From Sandaracinus amylolyticus (GTDB lineage: Bacteria > Myxococcota_A > Polyangia > Polyangiales > Sandaracinaceae): 64,000 nucleotides of DNA. The stretch covers positions 4,030,001 to 4,094,000 of the forward strand of contig NZ_CP070225.1 of assembly GCF_021631985.1 (NCBI RefSeq), written 5' to 3'. Both the position numbers and the translations under genes were made by a program. The first letter of the stretch is position 1. The number at the start of each line of letters is the position of its first letter. The notes under the pieces were generated by a model, which made no database searches, was not told the DNA's origin, and worked only from the letters and a program-made list of their open reading frames with translations. This document shows, piece by piece, positions 38,997 through 46,977 of the stretch.

Positions 38997-40373
38997 ATGG
39001 CGCGTCGCTGGGACTACGACCTCTACGTGATCGGCGGGGGCTCGGCGGGCGTGCGGCTGGCGCGCACGTCGGGCGCGCTCGGCGCGAAGGTCGCGCTCGC
39101 CGAGGAAGCGCGCCTCGGTGGCACCTGCGTGAACGTCGGGTGCGTGCCCAAGAAGCTCTTCGTCTACTCGTCGCGCGTCGCGCACGAGCTCGCGGACGCG
39201 GCGAATTACGGCTGGACGATCCCGACACCGAGCTTCGACTGGCGCGTGCTGCGCGCGAACGAAGAGAAAGAGGTCGCGCGCCTCAACGGGATCTATCGAC
39301 GCCTGCTCGTCGAGTCGCACGTCGACGTGCACGACGCGCGCGCGGTGATCGAAGGCCCGAACACGCTGCGCGTCGACGGGCGCGTCGTCACCGCGGAGCG
39401 CATCGCGATCTGCACCGGCAGCACGCCGCGCCGCCCCGACATCCCGGGCGCCGAGCTCGGCATGATCTCGGACGACGTGTTCGTGCTCGAGCAGCTGCCG
39501 CGCTCGATCATCATCGTCGGCGCGGGCTACATCGCGTGCGAGTTCGCGTCGATCTTCGCGTCGCTCGGCGTCGAGACGCGCCTCGTCGCGCGCGGCGAGC
39601 GTCTCCTTCCGCACTTCGATCGCGAGGTCGGCCTCACGCTGCAGCGCGAGCTCGCGAAGCAAGACATCCACGTCACGTGCGAGCGCCACGTGATGGCGCT
39701 CGAGAAGCGCGGCGATCGCATCGCAGTGCGCTTCGATCGCGGCGACGAGAAGTGCCCCGAGGAGCTGCTCGCCGATCGCGTGCTCTTCGCGATCGGGCGC
39801 CACCCGAACTGTGCGGGCCTCGGGATCGAGGCCCTCTCGATCAAGTACAAGCCCGACGGCGCGATCACCGTCGACGACGAGTTCCGCACGAACGTCCCCT
39901 CGATCCACGCGCTCGGCGACGTGATCGGGCGCGTCCAGCTCACGCCGGTCGCGCTCGCGGAGGGCACCGCGCTCGCGCACACGCTCTTCGGATCACGCGG
40001 CAAGATCGTCGTCGACTACGAGGCGATCCCCACCGCGGTGTTCACCACGCCCGAGATCGCGACGGTCGGGCTCACCGAGGCCCAGGCGCGCCGGCACCAC
40101 GAGATCCTCGTGTTCCGCACCGACTTCCGCCCGCTGAAGCACACGGTCTCGGGGCGTGACGAGCGCACGCTGATGAAGATGATCGTCGATCGTCAGACCG
40201 ATCGCGTGCTCGGTGTGCACGTCGTCGGCGAGAGCGCGGCGGAGATGGTGCAGAGCGTCGCGGTCGCGATGAAGGCGGGCGCGACCAAGGCGCACTTCGA
40301 CGCGACGATCGGGATCCACCCGACCGCCGCCGAAGAGCTGGTCACGCTGCGCACCCCGGTGAAGGAGCCTTGA
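38997..40373 (+). CDS. gor: Glutathione-disulfide reductase-type flavoprotein, 458 aa
   Basis: GGAGGAGG precedes ATG 38997. FAD-binding GGGSAG (13-18) is followed by the redox disulfide GTCVNVGC (Cys44, Cys49). The second Rossmann motif VGAGYIACEF precedes LVARGERLL, where Arg residues favour NADPH. C-terminal HPTAAEE has the proton-transfer His441-Glu446 pair. Length is normal for the class I pyridine nucleotide-disulfide oxidoreductases. Substrate GSSG is inferred from resemblance to glutathione reductase and from the divergent glutaredoxin gene; mycothione- or trypanothione-type alternatives are unlikely. Confidence 0.92.
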   Translation: MARRWDYDLYVIGGGSAGVRLARTSGALGAKVALAEEARLGGTCVNVGCVPKKLFVYSSRVAHELADAANYGWTIPTPSFDWRVLRANEEKEVARLNGIYRRLLVESHVDVHDARAVIEGPNTLRVDGRVVTAERIAICTGSTPRRPDIPGAELGMISDDVFVLEQLPRSIIIVGAGYIACEFASIFASLGVETRLVARGERLLPHFDREVGLTLQRELAKQDIHVTCERHVMALEKRGDRIAVRFDRGDEKCPEELLADRVLFAIGRHPNCAGLGIEALSIKYKPDGAITVDDEFRTNVPSIHALGDVIGRVQLTPVALAEGTALAHTLFGSRGKIVVDYEAIPTAVFTTPEIATVGLTEAQARRHHEILVFRTDFRPLKHTVSGRDERTLMKMIVDRQTDRVLGVHVVGESAAEMVQSVAVAMKAGATKAHFDATIGIHPTAAEELVTLRTPVKEP

Positions 40374-40410
40374 TCTTCGAAGCGCTGACCCCGAGAGCTC
40401 GACCGACCCT

Positions 40411-40446
40411 CTCTGCGGCCCTCTGCGATCTCTGCGGTTGAATCTC
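40411..40446. repeat. Three spaced CTCTGCG units in a convergent intergenic region
   Basis: CTCTGCG occurs at 40411, 40421 and 40430, followed by GTTGAATCTC up to 40446. This spaced motif resembles a dispersed extragenic sequence found in many unrelated bacteria. It lies between the convergent stops of the reductase (40373) and acetyltransferase (40449) genes, where a transcription-end function would fit. Confidence 0.4.
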
Positions 40447-40448
40447 GA

Positions 40449-41498
40449 TCAGCTTCGGATGCGGCTCATCAGGTGCGCGTCGCAGTAGGTGCCGCGACGG
40501 AACGACGCGTAGCGCTGCGTGCCCTCGAGCTCGAAGCCGTGCTTCCGATAGAGCGCCTGGGCGCGCAGGTTGTCGGCGTAGACCTCGAGCTGGATGCGCT
40601 TCGCGCCGATCCAGCGATCCGCGAGCTCGCACGTCGCGGCCGTGAGCGCGTCGCCGACGCCGCAGCCCTGGAAGTCGGGGTGCACCGAGATGCCGAACCC
40701 GCACGCGTGCGCGAGGCGCGGCGACGCGTGCGCGAAGAGCGCGGCCGAGCCCGCGAGCTTGCCGTCGACGATCGCGACGAGCCCGCGCACGCTCGCGTCC
40801 ATCCCGGTGAGCCGCGCGCGCCACTCGCGCTCGCTCTGGAACGGCGTCGCGAACGTGCCCTCCATCACCGAGTCCGTGCCCTGCATCGCGGCCATCTCGG
40901 CCGCGTCGTCGGGGCGATGGGGACGGACACGAATTCGAGCCGGGCTCAGTCTCGTGCCCCGGTGCGCGATCACCGGCGCGCTCGCGAGCTCCTCGGGCGG
41001 CGTGAACCCCGGACGGATGCGCGCCATGTGCAGCCCGTCGACGATGCGTCCGTCGCGCAGCATGTCGCAGCGCTTCTGCGCCTCGACCTCGAACCCGAGC
41101 GATCGATAGAGCGCGATCGCGGGCGCGTGATCGGCGTGCACGTCCAGCTCGAGCCGGACGAACGCCCACCAGCGATCCGCCGCGTCGACGAGCGCGCCCA
41201 TCATCTGCTTCGCGACGCCGCGCCCCCAGCGCGTGGGATCGACCGCGACCCACATGCGCGCGATGTGCTTGCGACGCGCGCGCAGCTGACCGTCGAGCAT
41301 CGCGACGCCGATCAGCGCGCTCTCCTCGAACGCGCCGATCAGGCTCGCACGATCGTGCGGGAGCTCGAGGATGCGCTTCTTCCAGCCGTCGAGACCGTCG
41401 GTGGGAAGGCCTCCGAGGAAGCGTGCGACCTCGGCGTGCGCGCAGAGGCGATGCACGTCGCTCGCGTCGTCGATCGTGATCGCGCGCAGCGTGATCAC
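40449..41498 (-). CDS. Tandem GNAT N-acetyltransferase, 349 aa
   Basis: GTG at 41498 overlaps the stop of the peptidase gene (GTGA). Two GNAT domains are in tandem: domain 1 (about 2-165) with the acetyl-CoA loop RWGRGVAKQMMGALVDAA and AIALYRSLGFE; domain 2 (about 185-345) with FQGCGVGDALTAATCELA and RAQALYRKHGFELEG. Both have intact motif A (R/Q-x-x-G-x-G/A). Fusion of two GNAT domains usually means one catalytic and one regulatory unit, or two substrates. The substrate is unknown; linkage to an M20 peptidase suggests amino acid or peptide chemistry. Confidence 0.88.
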   Translation of the reverse strand: MITLRAITIDDASDVHRLCAHAEVARFLGGLPTDGLDGWKKRILELPHDRASLIGAFEESALIGVAMLDGQLRARRKHIARMWVAVDPTRWGRGVAKQMMGALVDAADRWWAFVRLELDVHADHAPAIALYRSLGFEVEAQKRCDMLRDGRIVDGLHMARIRPGFTPPEELASAPVIAHRGTRLSPARIRVRPHRPDDAAEMAAMQGTDSVMEGTFATPFQSEREWRARLTGMDASVRGLVAIVDGKLAGSAALFAHASPRLAHACGFGISVHPDFQGCGVGDALTAATCELADRWIGAKRIQLEVYADNLRAQALYRKHGFELEGTQRYASFRRGTYCDAHLMSRIRS

Positions 41499-42904
41499 GA
41501 TCGCTTCTTCGGTGCGAGCTCGGGCACCGCGGCGAGCTCGGCGTAGAGGTGCACGTTCGCGCGGATCGCCTTGCGGAAGACCTCGACGTGCATCGACTCG
41601 TTCGGTCCGTGCGCGCCGGTCTCGGGATCCATCACGCCGTTCAGGACGAGCGGTCGATCGCCGAACCGTCGCCCGAAGAGCGCGACGAACGGGATCGATC
41701 CGCCGACGCCGATCTGCAGGAGCGAGCGCCCCCACGCCGCGCGATACGCGCGATCCGCGGCGTCGAACGCGGGGCCCTGCGGCTCGTAGAGCCAGCTCAT
41801 GCCCGGCTTGCCGCGCGGCGTGAGCGACACGCGCAGCCCGCCCGGCACGTGATGCGTGAGCTCCTGCTCGACGAGCGCGAGCAGATCCTTCGCCTCCTGC
41901 CCCGGCGCGACGCGGAACGAGAGCACGCACGACGCGCGACGGCGCACCGCGTTCTTCTCCGAGCCCGCGGGCGGCAGCGTGGTCGAGAGCACGGTCACCG
42001 CCGGCTGCCTCCACACCCACTCGGCCGGCGGATGACCGCGATCGGGCAGCGGCTCGACCCCCGGCAAGAGGCGCGCGCCCTTCTTCACGACGTCGGGCCC
42101 GAGCGGCACGTCCCACGCGGCGTCGCGCCACGCCTCGGGCACGTCCTGCCGCCCGAGCTTCAGGCGTCCGTCCTCGTCCACCAGGCGCGACACGAGCTGC
42201 ATCATCACGATCGACGGATCGGGGATCAGGTTGCCCCAGAGCCCCGAGTGCACGTCGGACGAGAGCGCCTCGCACACGAGCTCGACCTCGACGAGACCAC
42301 GCAGCGAGACGGTGAGACCGGGGATGTCGACCGACGGATTCTCGCAGTCGGTCAGCACCATCACGTCGCTCTCGAACGCCTCGGGGTACGCGTCCATGAA
42401 GCGCTCGAGGTTCGGCGAGCCGATCTCCTCCTCGCCCTCGATGAGCAGCTTCACGTTGCACGGCAGCTCGCCGTTCACCGCGAGCCAGCTCTCGAGCGCC
42501 GCGAGGTGCGAGACCCAGCCGCCCATGTCGTCGGCCGCGCCGCGTGCGTAGACGCGATCCCCGCGACGCTGCATCTCGTGCGGCGGGCTCGACCAGTCCT
42601 CGCCGGCGATCGGCTGCAGGTCGAGGTGACCGTAGACGAGCACGGTGGGCGCGCTCGGCGACGCGATGCGCTCGGCCGCGACGCAGGGCAGCGCGCCCTC
42701 GAGCTCGAGCACGCGCGCGTCCGTGAACCCGAGCGCGGAGAGGTCGTCCTTGATGCGCGTCGCGAGCGCACGCACGTCCTCGGCGCGCGAGCGATCGCAG
42801 GAGATCGCGGGGAAGCGGAGGTACAGCGCGAGCCGCTCGAGGGTCGCCTCGAAGCGCTCGTCGGCGTGCTTCGCGACGTCGTGGGTCTTCGGATGGATCG
42901 TCAT
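41495..42904 (-). CDS. M20-family metallopeptidase (dipeptidase), 469 aa
   Basis: ATG at 42904 is followed by TIHPKTHDVAKHAD. Metal-ligand motifs are VYGHLDLQP (His93, Asp95), RGAADDMGG (Asp126) and EGEEEIGSPN (Glu158/159). The dimerisation lid begins near ENPSVDIPGL, with SSDVHSGLWG supplying the inter-subunit His. A later His is in GPNESMHVE. Length and motifs fit cytosolic Zn dipeptidases of the DUG1/CNDP-like M20 group, which cleave Cys-Gly or other dipeptides. It is coupled to a tandem GNAT gene. Confidence 0.92.
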   Translation of the reverse strand: MTIHPKTHDVAKHADERFEATLERLALYLRFPAISCDRSRAEDVRALATRIKDDLSALGFTDARVLELEGALPCVAAERIASPSAPTVLVYGHLDLQPIAGEDWSSPPHEMQRRGDRVYARGAADDMGGWVSHLAALESWLAVNGELPCNVKLLIEGEEEIGSPNLERFMDAYPEAFESDVMVLTDCENPSVDIPGLTVSLRGLVEVELVCEALSSDVHSGLWGNLIPDPSIVMMQLVSRLVDEDGRLKLGRQDVPEAWRDAAWDVPLGPDVVKKGARLLPGVEPLPDRGHPPAEWVWRQPAVTVLSTTLPPAGSEKNAVRRRASCVLSFRVAPGQEAKDLLALVEQELTHHVPGGLRVSLTPRGKPGMSWLYEPQGPAFDAADRAYRAAWGRSLLQIGVGGSIPFVALFGRRFGDRPLVLNGVMDPETGAHGPNESMHVEVFRKAIRANVHLYAELAAVPELAPKKRS

Positions 42905-43064
42905 CGTCGTCGCGAGAGACTGCCGGCGCTCCCATTCGCGCGCCAGCGAGAGAACTCTCGCGCGTCGGCCGACGGCGCCACACGCGCGCAACACGTCGCG
43001 TCGCGCCCCGACGCGTCCCGCGCTCCACCCCTCGTCGCCCCACTCGCCGAAGCGCCTGCGGCCT

Positions 43065-43697
43065 TCAGTCTCGGCGACACAACGTGAACCAGAAGTCGAG
43101 CTCGCGATCGCCGTGCTCGTCTTCCTTCGATGCGCGTCCGATCGACACGTGCTGCGACACGCGGCGCATGAAGTCGCGCGTGCGGAAGTAGACGAGCCGC
43201 TGCAGGCCCACCGAGTTCGGCACGACCTTCGGCCACGCGCCCGGCACGTCCTCGTCGGGCACGAGGTGGTAGTCGATCACCACCGGCCCGCGATCGGCCC
43301 ACTCGTCGTGCCCCGCGGTGTCGTACGCGACGAAGTAGCCGGGGTGCACGAACGACGCGTTCGACGCGTTGTAGCCGAAGAGCCGCCCCGTCTCGCCGCG
43401 CGGCTTGCAGAAGCGCTTCTCGAAGTGCTGGAAGTAGCGGAACGTCGGGATCGTGTTGCGCCCGGGGTGGTGCACCGGCTCGAGCTCGGCGCGCTTGGGC
43501 GGCACGAAGTGCGCGAGATCGATGCGCGGCCCATCGGCCGACATCTCCCAGAGCAGCGCCTGCTCGCGCCCCGAGAGATCGTTCGCCTGTCGCTCTCGCT
43601 CGTCGTCGTCGAGCGCGTCGAGGTGGGCGGCGATCGCGTGGATGCCCGCTTTTTCCGAGAGAAGCTGATGAAGGTCGGCCACGGCGGCGACGATCAT
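43065..43697 (-). CDS. Hypothetical protein, about 210 aa
   Basis: ATG at 43697 (alternative 43715 adds six residues). The N-terminal 60 residues are helical and charged (LLSEKAGIHAIAAHLDALDD). The rest is beta-rich and aromatic, with GRLFGYNASNASFVHPGYF, then VVIDYHLVPDEDVPGAWP and a C-terminal FWFTLCRRD. Conserved-looking His, Tyr and Asp suggest an enzyme-like pocket, but I cannot name a family. The 160 bases between its stop and the M20 gene hold nothing I recognise. Confidence 0.65.
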   Translation of the reverse strand: MIVAAVADLHQLLSEKAGIHAIAAHLDALDDDERERQANDLSGREQALLWEMSADGPRIDLAHFVPPKRAELEPVHHPGRNTIPTFRYFQHFEKRFCKPRGETGRLFGYNASNASFVHPGYFVAYDTAGHDEWADRGPVVIDYHLVPDEDVPGAWPKVVPNSVGLQRLVYFRTRDFMRRVSQHVSIGRASKEDEHGDRELDFWFTLCRRD

Positions 43698-43748
43698 AGT
43701 CGTCGCTGCAAGCATTTGCGAAGGGGTCCGGGCACGCGCTCTGCAGTG

Positions 43749-43768
43749 TTTGTCGCGAGGACGACAAA
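43749..43768. promoter_or_regulatory. TTTGTCG inverted repeat in a divergent promoter region
   Basis: TTTGTCG (43749-43755) and CGACAAA (43762-43768) form a perfect 7-bp inverted repeat with a 6-base spacer; TTTTGTTGAC follows at 43773. It lies between the divergent starts at 43697 and 43897, is AT-rich for this genome, and would suit an operator overlapping a promoter. Confidence 0.35.
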
Positions 43769-43896
43769 GCCGTTTTGTTGACGGTCCGAGCGCGGCTCGG
43801 ATACCAGCGAACGTCGGCGCACGAGAGCGCGCACGTCCCGGGGCGAACGGGAGCGAGGCGCGAGAGCACGTCGGAGAGCGCCGCACTGGAGGCCCC

Positions 43897-44346
43897 ATGC
43901 GTCGAACTTGGTCGGGCGCGATCGCGCTCGTGATGTCGTGGTCCGTCTTCGTCGCGGCGCACGCCGCGGGCGATGCGCCGCCGACGATCGCGGTGGGCGA
44001 GACCGCCGCGCGCGAAGGAGGTCCGGCGATCGCGGGCGCGCTCGGGGATGCGCTCTCCGAGGAGATCGCGGCACGCCGCGACGTGCGCCTCACCGAGGAC
44101 ACGCGCCGCGCGCGTTGGGTCGTGCGTGGCTCCGTGGTGCAGCTCGACGAGCACGCGGTCGCCGATGGGCTCGAGGTGCGCTGCGAGGTGTCGCTGATCG
44201 TCGCAGATGCGCGCGGCGGCTCGGTGCGCGCAATGCTCCAGGGGCGCGCAGGCGCGCGTGGCGTCGACGATCCCGAGCGCCTCGCGCGCGCCGCGCTCCA
44301 GGCTGCGGTGCGTGGGGCGCTGCGCCCCATCGCGAACATTCGTTGA
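43897..44346 (+). CDS. Small exported protein, 149 aa
   Basis: ATG at 43897 starts a signal peptide (RRTWSGAIALVMSWSVFVAA HAAG) with likely cleavage after the AHA-AG region. The mature part is an alpha/beta unit (ALGDALSEEIAARRDVRLTE, WVVRGSVVQLDEHAV, CEVSLIVADARGGSVRAML), similar in outline to periplasmic lipoproteins that bind or assemble complexes (a CsgG/LpoB-like order), but without a lipobox. Function unknown. It converges on the cyclase gene with a 3-base gap. Confidence 0.7.
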   Translation: MRRTWSGAIALVMSWSVFVAAHAAGDAPPTIAVGETAAREGGPAIAGALGDALSEEIAARRDVRLTEDTRRARWVVRGSVVQLDEHAVADGLEVRCEVSLIVADARGGSVRAMLQGRAGARGVDDPERLARAALQAAVRGALRPIANIR

Positions 44347-44349
44347 CGA

Positions 44350-46257
44350 TCAGGCGCGCGCGGCCTCGTGCTCGGGGTCGCGCGCGCCCGACGGCTCGCT
44401 CGGCGCGCCGAGGCTCGCTGCGTCGATGCCGACGAGCTTCTGCTCCTCGCGGATCCCCTTGAGCGCCGCGTCGAACTCGCGGCGCGGCATGCCCTCGAGC
44501 AGCGCGCGCACCGGAGGCTGACGCGAGAGCGACTCGGTCATCACGACCTCGCTCGCCTTCGCCTGCGCCTGCAGGCGCGCCGCGACGTTCACGGTCGTGC
44601 CGAAGTAGTCGAGACGATCGTTCGCGCGCACCGCGAGGCAGGGCCCGGCGTGCACGCCGATCTTCACGCCGAGGCCCATCGATGCGTACTTCGCGTCGTG
44701 CGCCGCGATCATCGCGAACGACGCGGCGATCGCCTCGCGTGCGCTGGCGAAGCTCGCCATCACCGCGTCGCCCATCGTCTTCACGATCGCCCCACCCTGC
44801 TCGGCGATCGCGCGCTCCATCAGGCGGAAGTGATCCTCGACGATCGCGAACGCGCGCGCGTCACCGACCTTCTCGTAGAGCGCGGTGCTCCCCGTGAGGT
44901 CGCTGAAGAGCAGCGCGATGTGGCCGACCGTGAGCTCGACGCCCGCGGCCGGCGCCTCGGTCGCGAAGAGGCTCGTGAACTCCGGCATCGACGCGATCAC
45001 GGTGCCGAGCACCGCGTCCGCCGACCACGCGTTGCGCTCGACGAGGAGCACCACCTCGCGCGACGACGCGTTCTCGCAGCGCACCTTCGTCGGCGCGCCG
45101 CGCGCGGCCTCGCCTTCGATCTCCACGTGGATGTGCTCGTCGCCGACGCGAACCGTCATCGAGGCGGGCACGCGCTCGTTCTCGAGGTCCGCGGTGCGCC
45201 GGTGCCAGAGCGTGCGCAGGTGCAGCGCGCCGCGCGGCAGATCCATCTCGTCCTCGCGCACCTCGCCGGGCACGAGGCGCAGCTGCGCGAGCACGTGCGG
45301 CAGGAACGCGGGGCTCGACGCGCAGTAGAGCTGCGGCACCACGCGCCGCACCGAGGGGCTCACCGGGAACACCGCCTCGACGTGCCGCGCGAAGTCGATC
45401 TCGTAGTCGATCTCGCACGCGCCGCAGTGCGACTTGCCGTCGAGCGCGCCGAGGTCGTCGACCAGGCGCGCGCCCACGCGACAGATCGGGCAGTTGATCT
45501 GCCAGCTGAGATCGACGAGCCCGACCTGCGTCGCGTGCAGGAACGCGCGCAGCACGTCGCGTCGATCGACCTCCCACTGCCGCGCGAGCTCGAACGGGCG
45601 CAGCTGCGCGACGTCGTCGTCGGGGCGCTCGCGGATCCACGCGATCAGGCGCTCGGCGATCGCGGGATCGACCGGCGTGCGCGCGAGCGACTCGCGGCGC
45701 ACCGCGAGGATGTCCTCGTCGACCGGCGTGCGCGGGCCGACCGCGACCGCGTCGTGGGTCGTCGCGAGCAGGCGTCGCGCGCGCACCACCGCGGGCTCGT
45801 CGCTCTCGCGCACCTCGGCGGCGCCGCGATCGAGCACCGCCTGGATCGCATCGAAGTAGCGCGACAGGCCGCGCGAGAACTTCGGCTTCTGGATCCAGCC
45901 CACCCAGAAGGGCCCATCGACGTAGAGCGTCGCGTGCACCTCGGTGCCCTCGGGCACGTCGCGCAGCGTGACGACGAGCCCGCCTTCCTTCGGCGGACCC
46001 TTCTGGAAGAAGCGGTTCGTCTCGATGAAGCGCCCTTCGATCCAGCGATAGGGCGGCTCGAGCCACTCGAGCTCGATGCCGAGCTCGGTCGCGCTCGCGT
46101 GACGGATGAGACGATCCTCGTCGCGCACCCACTTGTAGCGAGGCACCGCGAGCCCCGCGGCGCGATCGACGCGATTCGTGTCGCAGACGATCGCCCACAC
46201 GAGCGCGCGCGGGGCGCGGAAGACGCGGGTCTGCTCGACCTGGTACCGAGCGCTCAC
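44350..46257 (-). CDS. SRPBCC - DUF5939 - class III adenylate cyclase, 635 aa
   Basis: GTG at 46257. Residues about 5-145 are a START/SRPBCC-like ligand pocket (RVFRAPRALVWAIV, GTEVHATLYVDG). About 180-410 is a DUF5939-type region with a Cys4 site CPIC (256-259) and CGAC (278-281). The cyclase domain (about 445-590) has FSDLTGSTALYE with Asp453, KTMGDAVM with Lys493 and Asp497, and DYFGTTVNVAARL with Asp550, Asn557 and Arg561. Lys493 and Asp550 are the adenine-specifying pair, so the product should be cAMP. The protein is soluble; the N-terminal pocket probably senses a hydrophobic ligand. Confidence 0.9.
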   Translation of the reverse strand: MSARYQVEQTRVFRAPRALVWAIVCDTNRVDRAAGLAVPRYKWVRDEDRLIRHASATELGIELEWLEPPYRWIEGRFIETNRFFQKGPPKEGGLVVTLRDVPEGTEVHATLYVDGPFWVGWIQKPKFSRGLSRYFDAIQAVLDRGAAEVRESDEPAVVRARRLLATTHDAVAVGPRTPVDEDILAVRRESLARTPVDPAIAERLIAWIRERPDDDVAQLRPFELARQWEVDRRDVLRAFLHATQVGLVDLSWQINCPICRVGARLVDDLGALDGKSHCGACEIDYEIDFARHVEAVFPVSPSVRRVVPQLYCASSPAFLPHVLAQLRLVPGEVREDEMDLPRGALHLRTLWHRRTADLENERVPASMTVRVGDEHIHVEIEGEAARGAPTKVRCENASSREVVLLVERNAWSADAVLGTVIASMPEFTSLFATEAPAAGVELTVGHIALLFSDLTGSTALYEKVGDARAFAIVEDHFRLMERAIAEQGGAIVKTMGDAVMASFASAREAIAASFAMIAAHDAKYASMGLGVKIGVHAGPCLAVRANDRLDYFGTTVNVAARLQAQAKASEVVMTESLSRQPPVRALLEGMPRREFDAALKGIREEQKLVGIDAASLGAPSEPSGARDPEHEAARA

Positions 46258-46278
46258 GCGCCCGATCGTACACCCACT

Positions 46279-46605
46279 TCAGGCGCGGCCGAGCGCCTTG
46301 TCGACGATCGGCTGGAGCTCGCCGCCTTCGAACATGTCGCGGACGATGTCGCACCCGCCGACGAAGCGACCGTCGACGTAGAGCTGCGGGAACGTCGGCC
46401 AGCTCGCGTAGTCCTTCATGCCCTGACGCAGCTCGGCGTCCTGCAGGATGTTCACCGTGTGGAAGTCGGCGTTCACCCGCTTGAGCACCTCGACCACCGT
46501 CGCCGAGAACCCGCACTGCGGGAAGCTCTTCGTGCCCTTCATGAAGAGCACGATCTTGTGCGTGCCCAGGATCCCCTCGATGCGCTGACGAAGCTGCTCG
46601 TCCAT
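46279..46605 (-). CDS. grxD: Monothiol glutaredoxin (Grx4 type), 108 aa
   Basis: ATG at 46605 has GGAGGTCGG upstream. The signature KGTKSFPQCGFS puts the single active Cys at 31; WPTFPQLYVDGRFVGGCDIV supplies the cis-Pro and glutathione-binding elements. CGFS glutaredoxins bind and carry [2Fe-2S] clusters with glutathione and pair with BolA proteins. The bolA gene is immediately upstream (13-base gap), as in many proteobacteria. Confidence 0.96.
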   Translation of the reverse strand: MDEQLRQRIEGILGTHKIVLFMKGTKSFPQCGFSATVVEVLKRVNADFHTVNILQDAELRQGMKDYASWPTFPQLYVDGRFVGGCDIVRDMFEGGELQPIVDKALGRA

Positions 46606-46618
46606 CTGACCGACCTCC

Positions 46619-46873
46619 TCAGCCGTTCTTCTTCTTCCACGCCTCGGGCGTGTACGTCTGGAGCGCGAGCGCGTGCACCGGGCCCGCCATGAGCTCACCC
46701 AGGGCGCGATAGACCGCCTGGTGCTGCTCGACCCGCGTCATCCCCTCGAACGACGGCGAGACGACGACGGCCTGGTAGTGGTCCTTGGTGCCCGTGAGGT
46801 CCTCGATGCGCACGACCTCGACGTCGGGCATCGCCGATCGGATCCGCTGCTCGACCGTCTCGGGCTCGACCAT
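46619..46873 (-). CDS. bolA: BolA/YrbA-family protein, 84 aa
   Basis: ATG at 46873 follows GGAGGAG. The fold is recognised from VEQRIRSAMPDVEVVRIEDL, DHYQAVVVSPSFEGMTRVEQ (helix-turn-helix-like class II KH), and GPVHALALQTYTPEAW with the conserved His67. BolA proteins form heterodimers with monothiol glutaredoxins and share a [2Fe-2S] cluster, influencing iron homeostasis. The partner gene follows directly. Confidence 0.95.
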   Translation of the reverse strand: MVEPETVEQRIRSAMPDVEVVRIEDLTGTKDHYQAVVVSPSFEGMTRVEQHQAVYRALGELMAGPVHALALQTYTPEAWKKKNG

Positions 46874-46977
46874 TCGCTCTCCTCCGCGCCGCGCGCGTGG
46901 CGCCGGCGGCGGACAGTCGTGCGGCGCGTTCTCTGCTCCGTCAAGGCTGTCCGCCGCGTTACCCTGCCCGCTCGCGC

